Positions 9,617 to 20,345 of a stretch of 64,000 nucleotides of DNA are shown here, in pieces. This DNA is from Megascapheus bottae (lineage: Eukaryota; Chordata; Mammalia; Rodentia; Geomyidae), in NCBI GenBank assembly GCA_024803745.1, contig JANJXV010000037.1, positions 6,151,001-6,215,000 on the forward strand, read 5' to 3'. The stretch's first letter is position 1. Each line of letters starts with the position of its first letter. The notes under the pieces were generated by a model that made no database searches, was not told the origin of the DNA, and worked only from the letters and a program-made list of their open reading frames with translations. A program made the position numbers and the translations under genes.

Positions 9617-11409
9617 TGGGGTGGCGAGGCGCAAGATGGCAGCGGTTCAGTTTGAGTCTTTCTGAGCTCTCGCCAAGATACCAGTTTTGGCAGCGTAGGG
9701 GACAGTTCATACCTCAAATCGCTCCTATGTAAGCTTTAGCGACAAAGACACCTTAGTCACAGAGGAGAAAGGCAGAAATCTGGCACAAGGAAGACAGTGG
9801 GGACCGGTTCCTCTTGGAGGGGCCGCAGAGACAAAGTGGCTCTTTTGAATCTGAGCAGCAGTGATTCTTGGTGCCTCAACCTGCTGGCAGCAGACAGAGC
9901 CACACAGAGCCTGCGCAACCCCAGAGCAGACACCCGGCCATGCATGGACCTGCCAGCTTCGGAACCGGAGAACCCAGCAATTTGTGAGTACCTCCGAGGA
10001 GAAGTTTCCACTTCTGCTCACAGAACAGCACTGGGAGGAAGCCCCTCCTCCACAAGCTGAGAGCAGCACCATCGTGACTGCTGGCAAAGACCAGGCCAAA
10101 ACAATTGTAACCGAAGAGGTGTTGCTGACAGCGCCATCATTCTTACTGGCAAAGGATTTCCCAGGGATCCCTTAGCCGGAAATCCGGCCCCAGACCTGGT
10201 AAACAAAGCCGCCCTTGGATCTTTCAGCTTCGTTTTCCCAAACAAACAATTGGATCCAAAAAACCTCACAGCCAAATCACAAGAGAAAAAGACTTTCTGA
10301 ACTGTTCGGATCCCAAATTTAGTGGAGACACAAGTTTCCTATCCTGTCCTGACACCCCCCCCCCCAAAAAAAAAAATCCTGAAGAAGACCCTTTTTTGTT
10401 TTTTCTTTAATTTTTTTGTTCTTTTTCTTTGTTTTGGGTTTTTTTTTCTTTTTTTCTTCCACCCCCTTTTTTATTTGCATTTATAGGTGTTCTTATTTTA
10501 TCTTTACCATCCAACCTACACTTTTTGTTTTCTCTTTTCTCTCCTGCATCCCTCTGTCACTGTAGTGACAGCTCTGGGTACAGTCTGAATACAAATGATA
10601 TCTATATTGATACAGTCACCTGTTTTTGAATCCCCTGGTCACAACCCTAGTATTTCTTAAGTAAGAGCTCACAATAGCGAGGAATCTCCCCCCACCTTTT
10701 TCTTTTTCTCTCCTTTTTTTTGATTGTGTTTTGTTGTTGTTGTTTTTTTGTTTTTGTTTTTTATATCTCTTTTTTGTTCTGTATGGGTTTTTTTTGTTTT
10801 TTGTGTTTGTTGTTTTTGTCTTACTTTGCTTTTTTTCTTTCTTTCTTTTTAAAATTTTTCATCATCGAAATCTCCTATATCTACTTCCATCTTTTCTCAA
10901 TATATTCTTCTTATTACCCTTCTTACTTTCATAAGTTTTATCTAATACTTTCCAAACTTTGTACTAAAATACGCTACCTGCTTATCAACTTAGGTCAGTT
11001 ATCCTTACATTATACCTTTTCTTCATTACTATAATAATCTTACACTCCTACGTTATTCCTCTTGTACCTCCCCTGAACTCTCTCATACTATTTTTCTATC
11101 TCTGGTCGTCTGTTCATCTTTCAACCCTTATAATGCAAGGATCTACACTTTTTGGCTGTTGAGCAATACTGTATATCTAGGTGTTCAATTATACTCTAGG
11201 TCCAGAGGGACTTAAGTACAATAGACATTGGATTGAGAAGCTTATTGTTTTGGTCATAAATTACTTATCAGTGGTTGTATTAGACTGGTCTGTAAGTGCA
11301 CATAAAGAGAGATAATACCAATCAAACAGTGTGAACATCTAGTGTTTGCCAGGTAAAGAGGTCTAGGTTCGTTATATCTGAAAAATTATAATCTTGCTCC
11401 CATTTTCAA
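9617..11409 (+). promoter_or_regulatory. L1 5' UTR / presumed internal promoter
   Basis: It starts TGGGGTGGCGAGGCGCAAGATGGC. The CAAGATGGC at 9632-9640 is a match to the YY1 site that sets the transcription start in other mammalian L1s. The first ~700 bp are GC-richer with CpGs, as in a promoter. From ~10380 to 10860 the + strand becomes extremely T-rich. A C12/A11 homopolymer junction lies at ~10350-10375. Promoter function is inferred from position and the YY1 motif only. Confidence 0.7.
10380..10860. repeat. Poly-pyrimidine tract within the L1 5' UTR
   Basis: About 480 bp of mostly T with scattered C and G (TTTTTTGTTTTTTCTTTAAT type). The open frames here encode only Phe/Leu/Cys runs and are not genes. 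Confidence 0.8.
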
Positions 11410-12593
11410 ATGGGCAGAACAAGAAACTCAAGAAAAATGTCAAACCAAGGAATAACATCTCCCACCCAACATAAAGGGACAATGGAACAGTCACTGGCAA
11501 ACCTAGAGGAGAGTCTTCCAAGTGCTATACAAATGCAATTGATAAACATCATTAATGAAAAATGTGAAAATATAAAGAAAGAGATAAGGGAAGAAGCCAT
11601 AGCTAAACAAGAGGAAACCATAAACAAGGTGGTAAGTGAAAAAGGAGAAGCCATAAAGGAGGCCATAATAAAGGCTGTTCAAAGAAAGATGGATGAATTC
11701 ATAGAATCCACAAATAAAAAGGTGACCGAACTCCAGCAAATGTCCAAAGAGAATAAAGTTACTGAGCTAACCACTCAAATGGAAATCAAGGAGCTAAAGA
11801 AATCCATACATGACCAAAAAGAAGAGAGGCAAGGCATCAAAAATGAGCAACTACAAGCAAGGGAGATGAAGAATAAAGTAGATAGCTTTGATAGCAGGTT
11901 AGACAATGCAGAAGAGAGAATTTCCGGGGCTGAAGATAATTTAGTTGTTATAGAGAAAGAACAGAAAATCAGTCAATCCAAATCTAGGAAATATGAGAGA
12001 GTGCTTCAGGATGTCCAAGATACAATTAGGAAGCCTAATTTAAGGCTAATTGGTATTGAGGAGGGTCTGGAGAAAGAGGTCAATGGTATTGGAAATATAC
12101 TTCAGGGAATCATCTCAGAGAATTTCCCAAATATCCAGAAGGGCAGGCCCATCCAGATACAAGAAGCTTTTAGAACCCCAAACAGACCTGACCAAAAAAG
12201 AACATCACACCACCAGATTATAATCCGAACTGGATCAATAGAGACCAAAGAAAGGATCCTAAAGGCAGCCAGGCAGAAGGGATCAATCACCTATAAAGGC
12301 AACCCAATCAGAATAACCCCATATTTCTCAACAGAGACCATGCAAGCAAGAAGTGACTGGAAGCATATATGTCATGCCTTTAAGTCAAATAACCACCAAG
12401 AATACTGTACCCAGCTAAGCGCTCATTCATAATTGAGGGAACAATAAAAACATTCCATTCCAGGGAAAAGCTACAACATTATGTAGCAACCAAACCAACA
12501 TTACAAAAAATTCTCAAAGATGTTCTACACATAGAAAACCAACATAAATGTAATACAAAGAAAGAAATGGCACCTAAATATCATACCATCTAA
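11410..12593 (+). pseudogene. L1 ORF1 (RNA-binding chaperone), frameshifted near its C-terminus
   Basis: L1 ORF1 protein forms trimers that coat L1 RNA in the retrotransposition RNP. The frame opens with ATG at 11410 and runs 340 codons to 12432. A charged, heptad-like coiled-coil segment covers roughly residues 45-200. The RRM-type motif PNLRLIGIEEG is at 209-219, and the C-terminal-domain block ERILKAARQKGSITYKG is at 281-297. After about residue 330 (near 12400) the reading register changes: conserved C-terminal codons continue in another frame until TAA at 12591-12593. The frame offset fits a net loss of 1 base (mod 3). This copy therefore lacks about the last 65 residues in register. Confidence 0.88.
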
Positions 12594-12641
12594 GTACCAC
12601 AAGAACTTTCAAGACACAGGCCCTAATGAAAGCTTTTAAAA

Positions 12642-15600
12642 TTGGTAGGAACTAATAAATATCTCTCAATCCTAACTCTCAATATCAATGGACTTAACTC
12701 TCCAATTAAACAGCATAGGCTATCTAGTTGGATCAAAAAACAAGATCCATCGTTCTGCTGTCTTCAAGAGACACATCTTACCCAAAAAAACAAACATTGT
12801 TTGAAAGTGAGAGGTTGGAATAAAGTCTATCAAGATAACAGCCCCAAGAAACAGGCTGGAGTTGCCATCCTCATATCAGATAAAATGGACTTCAAACTAA
12901 AATTAGTGAGAAAAGCCAAAGAAGGTTATTACATACTACTAAAGGGATCTTTCCTCCAAGAAGAACAATCCTAAATATCTACACACCGAATCCCGAAGCT
13001 CCAAACTTCATCAAGCAAACTTTACTTTCACTGAAAGCATACATACATCGAAACACAGTGATTGTTGGTGATTTTAACATGCCACTCTCACCTATGGACA
13101 GATCAACAAGGCAAAAACTCAACAGAGAAACCTTAGAATTGCACAACTATATAGACCAACTAGATCTAACAGACATCTGCAGGATATTCCACCCAGCAAT
13201 AACAAAATATACGTTTTTTTTTCTGCAGCACATGGAACATTTTCCAAAATCGACCACATCTTAGGCCATAACAAACCTGGACAGATTCAGAAACACTGAA
13301 ATTATTCCCTGCATGCTCTCAGACCACAAAGGCATCAAATGGGAACTGAACATACATCTCCACCAAGGAAAACCCTGTAACTCATGGAGACTGAACAACA
13401 CATTGTTGAATCACCAATGGGTCATCGAAGAGATCAGAACAGAAATCCAACAGTCTATGAAATTTAACAATAAGGAACACACAAAATACCAGTTCCTTTG
13501 GGACACGGCAAAGGCAGTACTCAGAGGAAAATTTATAGCTCTGAGTGCCTACAAGAACAAGTGGAAAAATCACAAACCAACAATTTAATGTGTCACTTTA
13601 AGCTCCTGGAAAAAGAGCAACAAACCAACCCTAATCCTAGTAGAAGGAAGCAAATTATTAAATCAAAGCAGAATTAAATGATTTGGAATCCAAAAAACTA
13701 TAGAAAGAAACAACAAAACAAGCAGTTGGTTCTTTGAAAGAATTAACAAAATTGACAAACCCTTAGCAAATCTTACCAAAAAAAGAAGAGAGCATACTGA
13801 AATAAACAAAATCACAGACAAAAATGGTGATATCACGACAGAAATTACCAAGATCCAGAATATCATGAGGGAATACTTCTCAAACCTTTACGCCAACAAA
13901 TTTGAGAATCTAGAAGAAATGGATGAATTCCTAGCCAATATTAACATACCCACACTGAACCAAAAAGAACTAACCCAACTAAACAGGCCTATTTCAAGCT
14001 CTGAAATAGAAATGAGACCTTACACCTAAGAAAAGCCCAGGGCCACACGGATTCACAGATGAATTCTATAAGATCTTCAAAGCAGAGCTCACACCAATAC
14101 TCCTCAAGCTCTTCAACGAAATTGAAAATGAAAGTTCTTTACCAAACTCATTCTATGAAGCCAGTATAACCCTCACCCCCAACCCAGACAAAGATTCTTC
14201 AAAAAAAGAGAACTATAGACCTATTTCTTTGATGAACGCCGATGCAAAACTTCTCAACAAAACACTGGCCAACCCTCGACAACAACTTATCAAAAAAAAT
14301 TATACACTATGATCAAACAGGATTCATCACAGGGAGGCAAAGCTGGTTCAACATATGCAAATCAATTAATATAATTCCACACATCAACAGGAGCAAGTCA
14401 AAAATCACATGACTGTCTCAATAGATGCAGAAAAGGCATTTGACAAGATTCAACACCCCTTTATGTTAAAAGCTCTGGAGAAACTAGGAATCCATGGAAC
14501 ATTCCTCAATATAATAAAGGCTGTGTATGACAAACCACAGCTAGTATTACACTTAATGGTGAAAAGCTAAAGCCATTCCCTCTAAAATCAGGAATGAGAC
14601 AAGGATGCCCACTCTCTCCACTACTCTTTAACATAGTACTAGAATTCCTAGCCAGTGCAATAAGGCAAGAAGCAAGCATAAAGGGGATCCAAGTAGGGAA
14701 AGAGGAAATAAAACTATCCCTCTTTGCAGATGACATGATTCTGTATTTAAAGAATCCTATAGACTCTAATCCCAAGCTACTTGAACTGATTCAAAACTTT
14801 GGAAGGGTAGCAGGCTATAAAATTAACCCTCAAAAATTAACTACCTTCCTCTACACCAACAGTGAGAGGAATGAGGCAACAATCAGGAAAGCAAGTCCTT
14901 TCTCAATAGCCTCAAAGAAAACAAAGTACCTAGGAATTAGCTTAACTAAGAATGTAAAGGACCTTTTTGATGAAAACTTTAAAACCCTGAAAAAGGAAAT
15001 TAAAGCAGAACTAAGGAAATGGAAAAACCTCCCATGCTCCTGGATTGGAAGAATCAACATTGTGAAAATGACAATCTTGCCAAGGACTATGTACAAATTC
15101 AACCCAATACCCATCAATATCCCAATGTCATTCTTCAAAGAAATAGAAGACAATCCAAAATTTCATATGGAATAATAAAAGACCCTGTATAGCAAAAACA
15201 CTTCTTAGCAGAAAGAATTGTGCAGGAAGAATTTCAATACCAAACTTTAGACTCTATTACAGAGCTATAATTATCAAAACAGCTTGGTACTGGCACAAGG
15301 ACAGGCCGGAAGACCAATGGGAAAGAACTGAGGACCCAGATATTAAACCACAAACCTATGGCCACCTAATCTTTGACAAGGGAGCCAAAAAAAATAGAAT
15401 GGAAGAAAGATAGCCTCTTCAACAAGTTTGCTGGTAGAACTAGTTAAGCACCTGCAGAAAACTAAAATTGGATCCTTCTTTGTCACCCTGCACTAGAATT
15501 AACTCCAAATGGATCAAAGACCTCGAGGTAAAAGCTGACACACTGAAAACTTTACAGGAAGGAATAGGAGATACACTAGGCCTCCTTGGCACAGGTTGAA

Positions 15601-16518
15601 ACTTTCTTAGTAAGGACCAAGAATCACAACAAATCAGAGAAAGGCTGGATAAGTGGGACTGCATTAAACTGCAGAGCTTTTGTATGGCAAAGGACATAGC
15701 TAGTAAATTAATTAGGTAGCCTCCAGAGTGGGAGAAGATCTTCACCAACCATACAGTGGACAAAGGCCTCATATCTAAAATATATCAACAACTCAAAAAA
15801 TTGAATCACTCCAAAACTAACCTCCAAAGTAACAACCATCCCATTAAAAGATGGGCCAAAGACTTAAAGAGAGTCTTCTCTGAAGAAGAAATAAAAATGG
15901 CCTATAGACAACATGAAGAAATGCTAGACATCTCTGGTCATAAAAGAAATGCAAATCAAAACAACTCTAAGATTCCACCTCACTCCAGTTAGAATGGCCA
16001 GGGTCAGGAAAACTAATAACAACAGATGCTGGAGGGAATTTGGCCAGGAGGGATCCCTACTACACTGTTGGTGGAAGTGCAAACTCGTTCAACCACTATG
16101 GAAAGCAGTGTGGCAGTGCCTTAAAAGGCTAACCATAGAGCTCCCCTATGACCCAGCAATTCCACTACTTGGCATTTACCCAATCATCCAGAAACTAGGG
16201 CATACTAAATCCATTAGCACAACAATGTTCATTGCAACATTATTCACCATAGCATAGATGTGGAGCCAACCTAGATGTCCTTCAGTTGATGAGTGGATCA
16301 ATAAGATGTCGTATTTGTACACCATGTAATTCTATGCTGCTGTCAGAGAAAACGACATCGCCCCATTTGTTAGGAAATGGAAAGACTTAGAAAAAATCAT
16401 ATTAAGTGAAGTAAGCCAGACTCAAAGGAACTTAGGCTCAATAGTTTCCCTCTTTCGTCACAATCAGTACAAATCTTGGACTTTACTAGCAGAGATTTCC
16501 AATAGAGCAAAACCTTGA
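12642..16518 (+). pseudogene. L1 ORF2 (endonuclease/reverse transcriptase), multiply disrupted
   Basis: ORF2 protein nicks target DNA and primes reverse transcription there. In the endonuclease part, NINGLNS puts Asn at residue 14 and QETH puts Glu at 43, the same numbering as other L1s. GDFN is at 13067-13078, a KIDHI block at ~13240-13255 and SDH at 13319-13327. In the RT part, the catalytic FADD is at 14723-14734 in the longest open piece (14594-15175). The C-terminal Cys/His region is at ~16030-16090, where one expected Cys reads Phe (EFG for GCG). Disruptions: the first codon is TTG, not ATG; register changes near 12971, in a T-run at 13214-13222, near 13275 and near 13585; several stops follow, including 15173 and 16256. 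The normal end is probably TGA at 16516-16518. Confidence 0.9.
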
Positions 16519-16870
16519 TACATAAGGCCATATTATATGAAGTTAATTGAAAGGACCTCTAGGATATTGAAACAAAAGCCATATAATGAATGATTGTTGC
16601 CCTTAATGTACTATGTTATCTCTCATCTCTTTGCTGTCCCTTGGTTATCTCATATTGTTACAGTATCTCACTTTGTTATCTGATATATTGGATATATTGT
16701 ATGTGGTTATTTGAAATTGGATAGGGAAGGGGGGGAAAACCAAATGGGGGGATGGGGGATAGGGTAATGGGGACCAAGACATGTGAAAGGGTATCAATGT
16801 ATGTGAATTAATGCAACTTCTATCTGGCAAATATCATGTAACCGTTTTATTAATTACAATAAAAATATTT
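16519..16870 (+). other. L1 3' UTR with G-rich polypurine tract
   Basis: Shares its sequence with the 3' tails at 1047, 18167, 37389, 42347 (antisense), 46946 and 48141. Between 16723 and 16773 there are at least five runs of three or more G (GGGGGGG, GGGGGG, GGGGG, GGG, GGGG) with short spacers, a strong G-quadruplex candidate typical of L1 3' UTRs. Ends in TAATTACAATAAAAATATTT. Confidence 0.8.
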
Positions 16871-16944
16871 AAAAAAAGAACATTAGTGGGATTTTTAGGG
16901 GCATGGAAGTTAAATTTTAAAAAAAGAAAATATTTACGCAAAAG

Positions 16945-17525
16945 TTCCTGCTGTCTCAGTGTACAAATGGAATGCTGAAGATTGTAAGAGAATACCAGTC
17001 TGTGTACTTCCGGCAATCTTGACAAGAATTTTGGGATCAAGAGATCATAATCTCCCTATACTAAAAAAGTTCTAAAACAATTCTCCTCTCTTCTCTTTTC
17101 TCTCTTCTCTGTCCTCTCCATATCCCTCTTCCTTTTCCTCACTTTCTCTCATGAGAACCTTCTCTCTTTCTCCCTTTCTGTGTACCTATTCTAAGAACTT
17201 TTTATCTCTCCTTCAAAATTGTCTTAGAAAAAATAACTTTTACCTAGCAAGTGCTCAGTACATGCTTGGCAAATGAAATAATACACAGAGAAAAAAATCA
17301 TAAGTATAATCAGGAAAAGTATCTTTTTCTCCAGAGAAGGTGGAAACATCTTAGTTCGCCTCTATGAAACTCCTATTATTGATAGGAAGATTAGTATAAA
17401 CTGTAAACTGTAGCCAAAGGGGATTTTTGTGAAAGTTTGTTCTACTTGAGAAGACTATGTAATGCTTACATCCTAAACAGTTGTTTTTAGTTTTTATTTA
17501 TGCCTACTAACATCTCTTTTTAAAA
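16945..17525. other. Single-copy stretch with a pyrimidine-rich patch
   Basis: Position 17080-17215 is CT-rich (TCTCCTCTCTTCTCTTTTCT). No gene or named repeat recognised. Confidence 0.5.
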
Positions 17526-17529
17526 ACAT

Positions 17530-18330
17530 TTCTGTCTTAAGGTAGTTATACAAAGGTGTAGCCATTCAACAAAGCAATTTATGAATTCAGTACCTCTTGA
17601 TTAATATCTTCCCTTTCAATGTTCTCACACTGCCTGTCCCACCCCTTCCTCACATTTGTTAATTTTTATTATGAGTTGACTTAACTTGACATTTAACAAA
17701 GCAGTTATGTATATAATACATCTTGATTTGTGTCAGCCCTTCAATAGCTACTCCCTTCCACCATGCCTTTCCATTATTTTCCTCATTTCTATGGAACATA
17801 TAATGTATTGATCCATTCCCCTATTGAGGAGTATCAGGGCTGGTTCCATATCTTAGCTATGATAAATTATGCTGGAGTAAACATGTTCAACAGATCCAGC
17901 CATAAAGGAAATGTAAATCAAAACAAGATTCCATTTCACCCTAGATAGAATGGCCATTATCAAGAGAACTATGGATAACAAATGCTGGCAGGGATGTGGC
18001 CAAAAGGGGACTCTATTACACTATTGGTAGGAATGTAAACTTGTTCAATTATCTTGGAAAGCAGTATAGAAGTTACTCATAAAACTAAACATAGAACTAT
18101 AACCAAGCAATTCCACTCCTGGGCGTTTATCCAATAGAACACACAAGAAAAGAATACATTAAAGCCTTGTGAAGTAATGCACCTTCTATCTGGTGAATAT
18201 AATGTAACTCTTCTATTAATTATAATAAAATATATGAAGAAAGAATATATTAAAGCCACCAGCACCACTGTGTTTATTAAAGCAGTATTTACAATCATAA
18301 ATGACACAAGAGAGAAAAATGACTTGGAGG
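17530..18330 (-). mobile_element. L1 (3'-UTR type F1), antisense with inverted 5' segment (twin priming)
   Basis: Positions 17530-17886 are antisense L1: 3'-UTR end blocks (CATTCAACAAAGCAATTTATG near 17563, a second similar block near 17690), then the antisense end of ORF2 (GGTTCCATATCTTAGCTATG). At 17887 the orientation flips: AATGTAAATCAAAACAAGAT, ACAAATGCTGGCAGGGATGT and CCAAGCAATTCCACTCCTGG are sense ORF2. The sense part ends (18270-18310) at the place in L1 where the antisense part begins, with about 35-40 nt of overlap. That is the geometry of a twin-primed 5' inversion. A second, tiny L1 tail interrupts it at 18167-18240. Confidence 0.65.
18167..18240 (+). mobile_element. 74-bp L1 3' tail insertion with TSD
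   Basis: TGAAGTAATGCACCTTCTAT to AATAAAATATATGAAG matches the extreme 3' end of the L1 at 9.6 kb. It is flanked by AAGAATACATTAAAGCC (18150-18166) and AAGAATATATTAAAGCC (18241-18257), a 17-bp TSD with one mismatch. It is inserted in the inverted arm of the older L1. Confidence 0.85.
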
Positions 18331-18451
18331 CTGATACGTAGAAAATATTCAAATAGAAATAGCAAAAATGGAGTGAAGGCATGAGAGAAAAGTCAGATGT
18401 TCCTGGAAAATCTCAATTGGTTTATGTACGTATGTTATTTAGAATCCCAGA

Positions 18452-18459
18452 AGAAGAAA

Positions 18460-18516
<57 letters not shown>

Positions 18517-18660
18517 GAAGGAAGGAAGGAAGGAAGGAAGGAAGGAAGGAAGGAAGGAAGGAAGGAAGGAAGGAAGGAAGAAAGAAAGAAAGAAAGAAAG
18601 AAGAGAAAGAAAGAAAGAAGAAAAAAGAAAAGAAAGAAAAGAAAGGAAGAAAGGGAAATA
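18452..18660. repeat. (GAAA)n(GGAA)n(GAAA)n polypurine microsatellite
   Basis: About 200 bp of pure purine on the + strand: GAAA units, then about 20 GGAA units (18515-18580), then GAAA again with irregular GAAAA ends. The near mirror symmetry gives triplex (H-DNA) potential. Four overlapping ORFs of Lys/Arg/Glu or Phe/Leu/Ser repeats come from this tract and are not genes. Confidence 0.97.
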
Positions 18661-18814
18661 ATGTATAACCAATGCACCAGTTCTAAGTTGAATTTTTATC
18701 TTGGAAAGGTAACATTAGTGTCAGTATTTGGGAAAAAGAATGTAATTTACCATACTAAGGCATAGGAAATATGTTGGGTCTTTATGCTACTCCAAATGTT
18801 AGCATCTTCAAATG

Positions 18815-18990
18815 TTAGCTGCTCCAAATACTAAAATCTAAGGATCATAGTTGAAAGACCATATGAGAAAATGAATCCTACAGACCCTTATCTTCAGCTA
18901 ACCAGCAAAATCTACAGGTGAAATTGTGGCTCAAGTGCCAGACTTCCAGTGAAGCATAGACTCTGAGTTCAAGCTCCAGTACAGGAAACG
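18815..18990 (+). mobile_element. B1/Geo-type SINE, sense, degraded
   Basis: AAATCTAAGGATCATAGTTG (late B1 half), CTTATCTTCAGCTAACCAGC (linker) and TGGCTCAAGTGCCAGA ... CTGAGTTCAAGCTCCAG (Geo-like half) occur in the right order. Confidence 0.65.
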
Positions 18991-20240
18991 ATACAGAATA
19001 TGGGGATCAAAGCATTGAGTGTCTTGATATAAAATAACCTTCATACATTTTAATATTTAAAGACTCTCACAAAATAGGAATCCAAACAAACCTACTGATT
19101 TGACAGAATCAAATGAAATGTATAAGAAATATGCAATTATGTGAGTTTGGAAAGATGGAAAGGTATAGGGTGAGCATACACAATGTGTTGTTATGTATCA
19201 AGAAGGACTTACAGAATTAAACAAAAATACGTCTACAGAACAGCCTGAAAATAAACAACATAGGAGTAATATAACACATGTATGGAATTGGGAAAAGGTT
19301 CTTTTACCTAAACCAAGAGAAAAACACTATTTGTGAAATAGAAGTTTCAATATTTCCCAGGTTTAGCTATGACACAATCTGTCTTCAGACAGTGAATACA
19401 TTAAAAAGTTGATTCTTAAATGTACATAGAAATGCAATATTGAAATGTGTATGGTAATATGCATTCTATGTATAGAAGCTGAGATCTTTTCTGAAAATTA
19501 AGAGGGAAAACATACATTATTTGATTTTGTGACTTTCATCATGCTTAAAAAAGAAGCAGTTGATTTAGCATAAAACGCAAACATAACAAGTTTATAAATT
19601 ACATTATATATATATATATATGTTTTCTAAAGGATACAAAATAATGCTATTTACTAGGGAATGGTATCATTTTAAATTTAGAGAAAGGTTGCAGTCAAGG
19701 ATAAGAATTACATTTACTTTTCCCTCAGTTGCTTTTACTTTCACTATCTTTCATAACCATAGTACATTTGCTAAAAATAACATAATAATAATAGTATAAG
19801 CCTGTTCTTGAATATGTCCCAATCTTGTATTTCACTAGTTTGTACACTATGTCAAGTTGTTATATGTACTTAGTCTCTTCTGATTGGTAAGAGTTTACCA
19901 TTTATTTATTTATTGGTTTCAGTAACCTTGACATTATTGAGTACTGGTCACATATTTAGTAGAATTTCCTTAATTTTGAATTTTTTTCATTATGCTTTAT
20001 GGGTATCTTGAAATTACACCATGAAAGTAAGCTGCCATTCTCATGATATAGTATCTCAGCTACTTGTTATTGAGACTTCTATTAACACCTATCACCTGTC
20101 CAAGGTATTTCTACTTGGCTTCTCTGCACTATACTCAGTTGTGGATCTGGGGTGGAATAAAGGCTAGCACACACTCAAATGTGCTGGGAGACGAAGTTTT
20201 ACTAGCTGAAAAAGATAGTATCTATTTAAATTCTTTGAAA
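18991..20240. other. AT-rich unassigned stretch
   Basis: No recognisable SINE or L1. A short (TA)n lies at ~19606-19621 and TTTA repeats near 19900. Nothing coding. Confidence 0.45.
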
Positions 20241-20244
20241 TTTT

Positions 20245-20345
20245 GTGATTTTCCTTCTTTCTCTCTCTCCTCCTCCCTCTCTCGTCTTTCCCTTCCTTCC
20301 TTGTTTTTTCCCCTTCCTTCCCTTTCCTTCCTTTCATCCATTATC
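20245..20345. repeat. Pyrimidine-rich low-complexity tract
   Basis: CTCTCTCCTCCTCCCTCTCT and TTCCTTCC-type sequence over ~100 bp. Confidence 0.7.

Larger units (their letters stand above)
9617..16924 (+). mobile_element. Near full-length L1 (LINE-1) retrotransposon, inactive
   Basis: About 7.3 kb with the standard L1 order: 5' UTR (9617-11409), ORF1 (from 11410), a short spacer, ORF2 with endonuclease, reverse transcriptase and C-terminal Cys region (12642 to ~16518), then a 3' UTR with a G-rich purine tract and AATAAA-like tail at ~16858. A 20-nt near-repeat with 16/20 identity flanks it: 9597-9616 (AGAGAATATTTATGCAGCAG) and 16925-16944 (AGAAAATATTTACGCAAAAG). If that is the TSD, the ~54 bp after the first A-tail (16871-16924) was carried along from another locus. 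Both ORFs carry frameshifts, so it cannot mobilise itself. Many shorter copies with the same 3' UTR lie elsewhere in the window. Confidence 0.9.

Noticed and set aside
9725..10275. Several overlapping 84-124 codon frames on both strands
   Set aside because: They lie in the GC-richer L1 5' UTR; frames conflict and none has a recognised domain. An ORF0-like antisense peptide cannot be shown.
10720..11034. 104-codon Phe/Cys/Leu-rich frame resembling a membrane protein
   Set aside because: It is the T-rich tract of the L1 5' UTR; hydrophobicity follows from poly-T.
9617..16924. L1 as an active, autonomous element
   Set aside because: ORF1 is out of register near its end; ORF2 has a TTG start, multiple frameshifts and stops.
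18381..18765. Overlapping 95- and 122-codon Lys/Arg/Glu frames and two antisense Phe/Ser/Leu frames
   Set aside because: All are products of the GAAA/GGAA tract.
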